A stretch of 5,221 bases of DNA from Phycisphaerales bacterium (lineage in GTDB: Bacteria > Planctomycetota > Phycisphaerae > Tepidisphaerales > Tepidisphaeraceae). The stretch covers positions 1 through 5,221 of the forward strand of contig JAQGHP010000534.1 of NCBI GenBank assembly GCA_028288775.1. The letters run 5' to 3'. The notes beneath the pieces were generated by a model, which saw only the letters and a program-made list of their open reading frames with translations, had not been told where the DNA came from and ran no database searches. The translations under genes were made by a program, and so were the position numbers. Within the stretch, counting starts at the first letter, position 1, and each line of letters opens with the position of its first letter. Below are positions 5,126 through 5,221 of this stretch, piece by piece.

Positions 5126-5221
5126 CACGGGTTTTCAACCCGTGCGGGTGGCGTGGCGGGAAGATCAGCGTGGAAACCGAATGGTATTTACTCCCGCGCC
5201 GCCAGCACGGGTTGAAAACCC
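5126..5221. repeat. Paired-hairpin intergenic repeat, copy 2 (cut by the window edge)
   Basis: CACGGGTT-TTC-AACCCGTG (5126-5144) is a perfect 8-bp hairpin. Its inverted partner CACGGGTT-GAA-AACCC begins at 5206 and is cut off at 5221. The centres are 80 bp apart (81 in copy 1). The right arm has the same 11-bp left flank as copy 1, GCCAGCACGGG (3511-3521 and 5201-5211). GGAAACC sits exactly 27 nt after the left hairpin in both copies. The outer flank GTGGCACGGG corresponds to GTGACATGGG in copy 1. It is therefore a second member of the same repeat family with a different stem core. Confidence 0.82.

Noticed and set aside
1..5221. tRNA or rRNA genes
   Set aside because: No T-arm GGTTCRANNCC with a matching acceptor stem, and no rRNA-like conserved blocks were seen on either strand by eye.

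Overview
The window looks like GC-rich chromosomal DNA from a planctomycete or a close relative, possibly of the Phycisphaerae type. This is inferred from a PEP-CTERM-tailed secreted protease, a PGRP/AmpD-type amidase, sparse Shine-Dalgarno (SD) sequences, long non-coding spacers and paired hairpin repeats after genes. No rRNA or other marker fixes the taxonomy.

Layout. Positions 1-49 (minus) carry the first 16 codons of elongation factor G, which runs off the left edge. Positions 50-1030 hold no convincing conserved gene. The fusA-proximal part (about 50-467) has a minus-strand promoter candidate, a six-codon ORF with a good SD, and several strong RNA-type hairpins, so it may be a long fusA leader or a separate small RNA. 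Positions 541-780 are AT-richer (48% GC by hand count) and contain a doubtful 82-codon minus-strand ORF. After that come a 10-bp tandem repeat and a degenerate 7-bp repeat that folds back on itself.

Three complete plus-strand genes follow: a membrane-anchored zinc N-acetylmuramoyl-L-alanine amidase (1031-1645), a secreted S8 subtilisin-like protease with a C-terminal beta-domain and a PEP-CTERM sorting tail (1784-3358), and a 12-helix MFS transporter of the anion:cation symporter type (3655-5073). The first two act at the cell envelope. No shared pathway is evident, and each gene has its own upstream spacer, so they are probably separate transcription units.

The most interesting signal is non-coding. 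The spacer after the protease and the spacer after the transporter each carry the same kind of element: two short perfect hairpins about 80 bp apart in inverted orientation, with similar interiors. The stem sequences differ between copies but the changes keep the pairing. This looks like a dispersed, BIME-like paired-hairpin repeat family. Other points of interest are a glutamate where the subtilase catalytic aspartate is expected, a large fold-back terminator after the protease, and possible leaderless starts for two genes.
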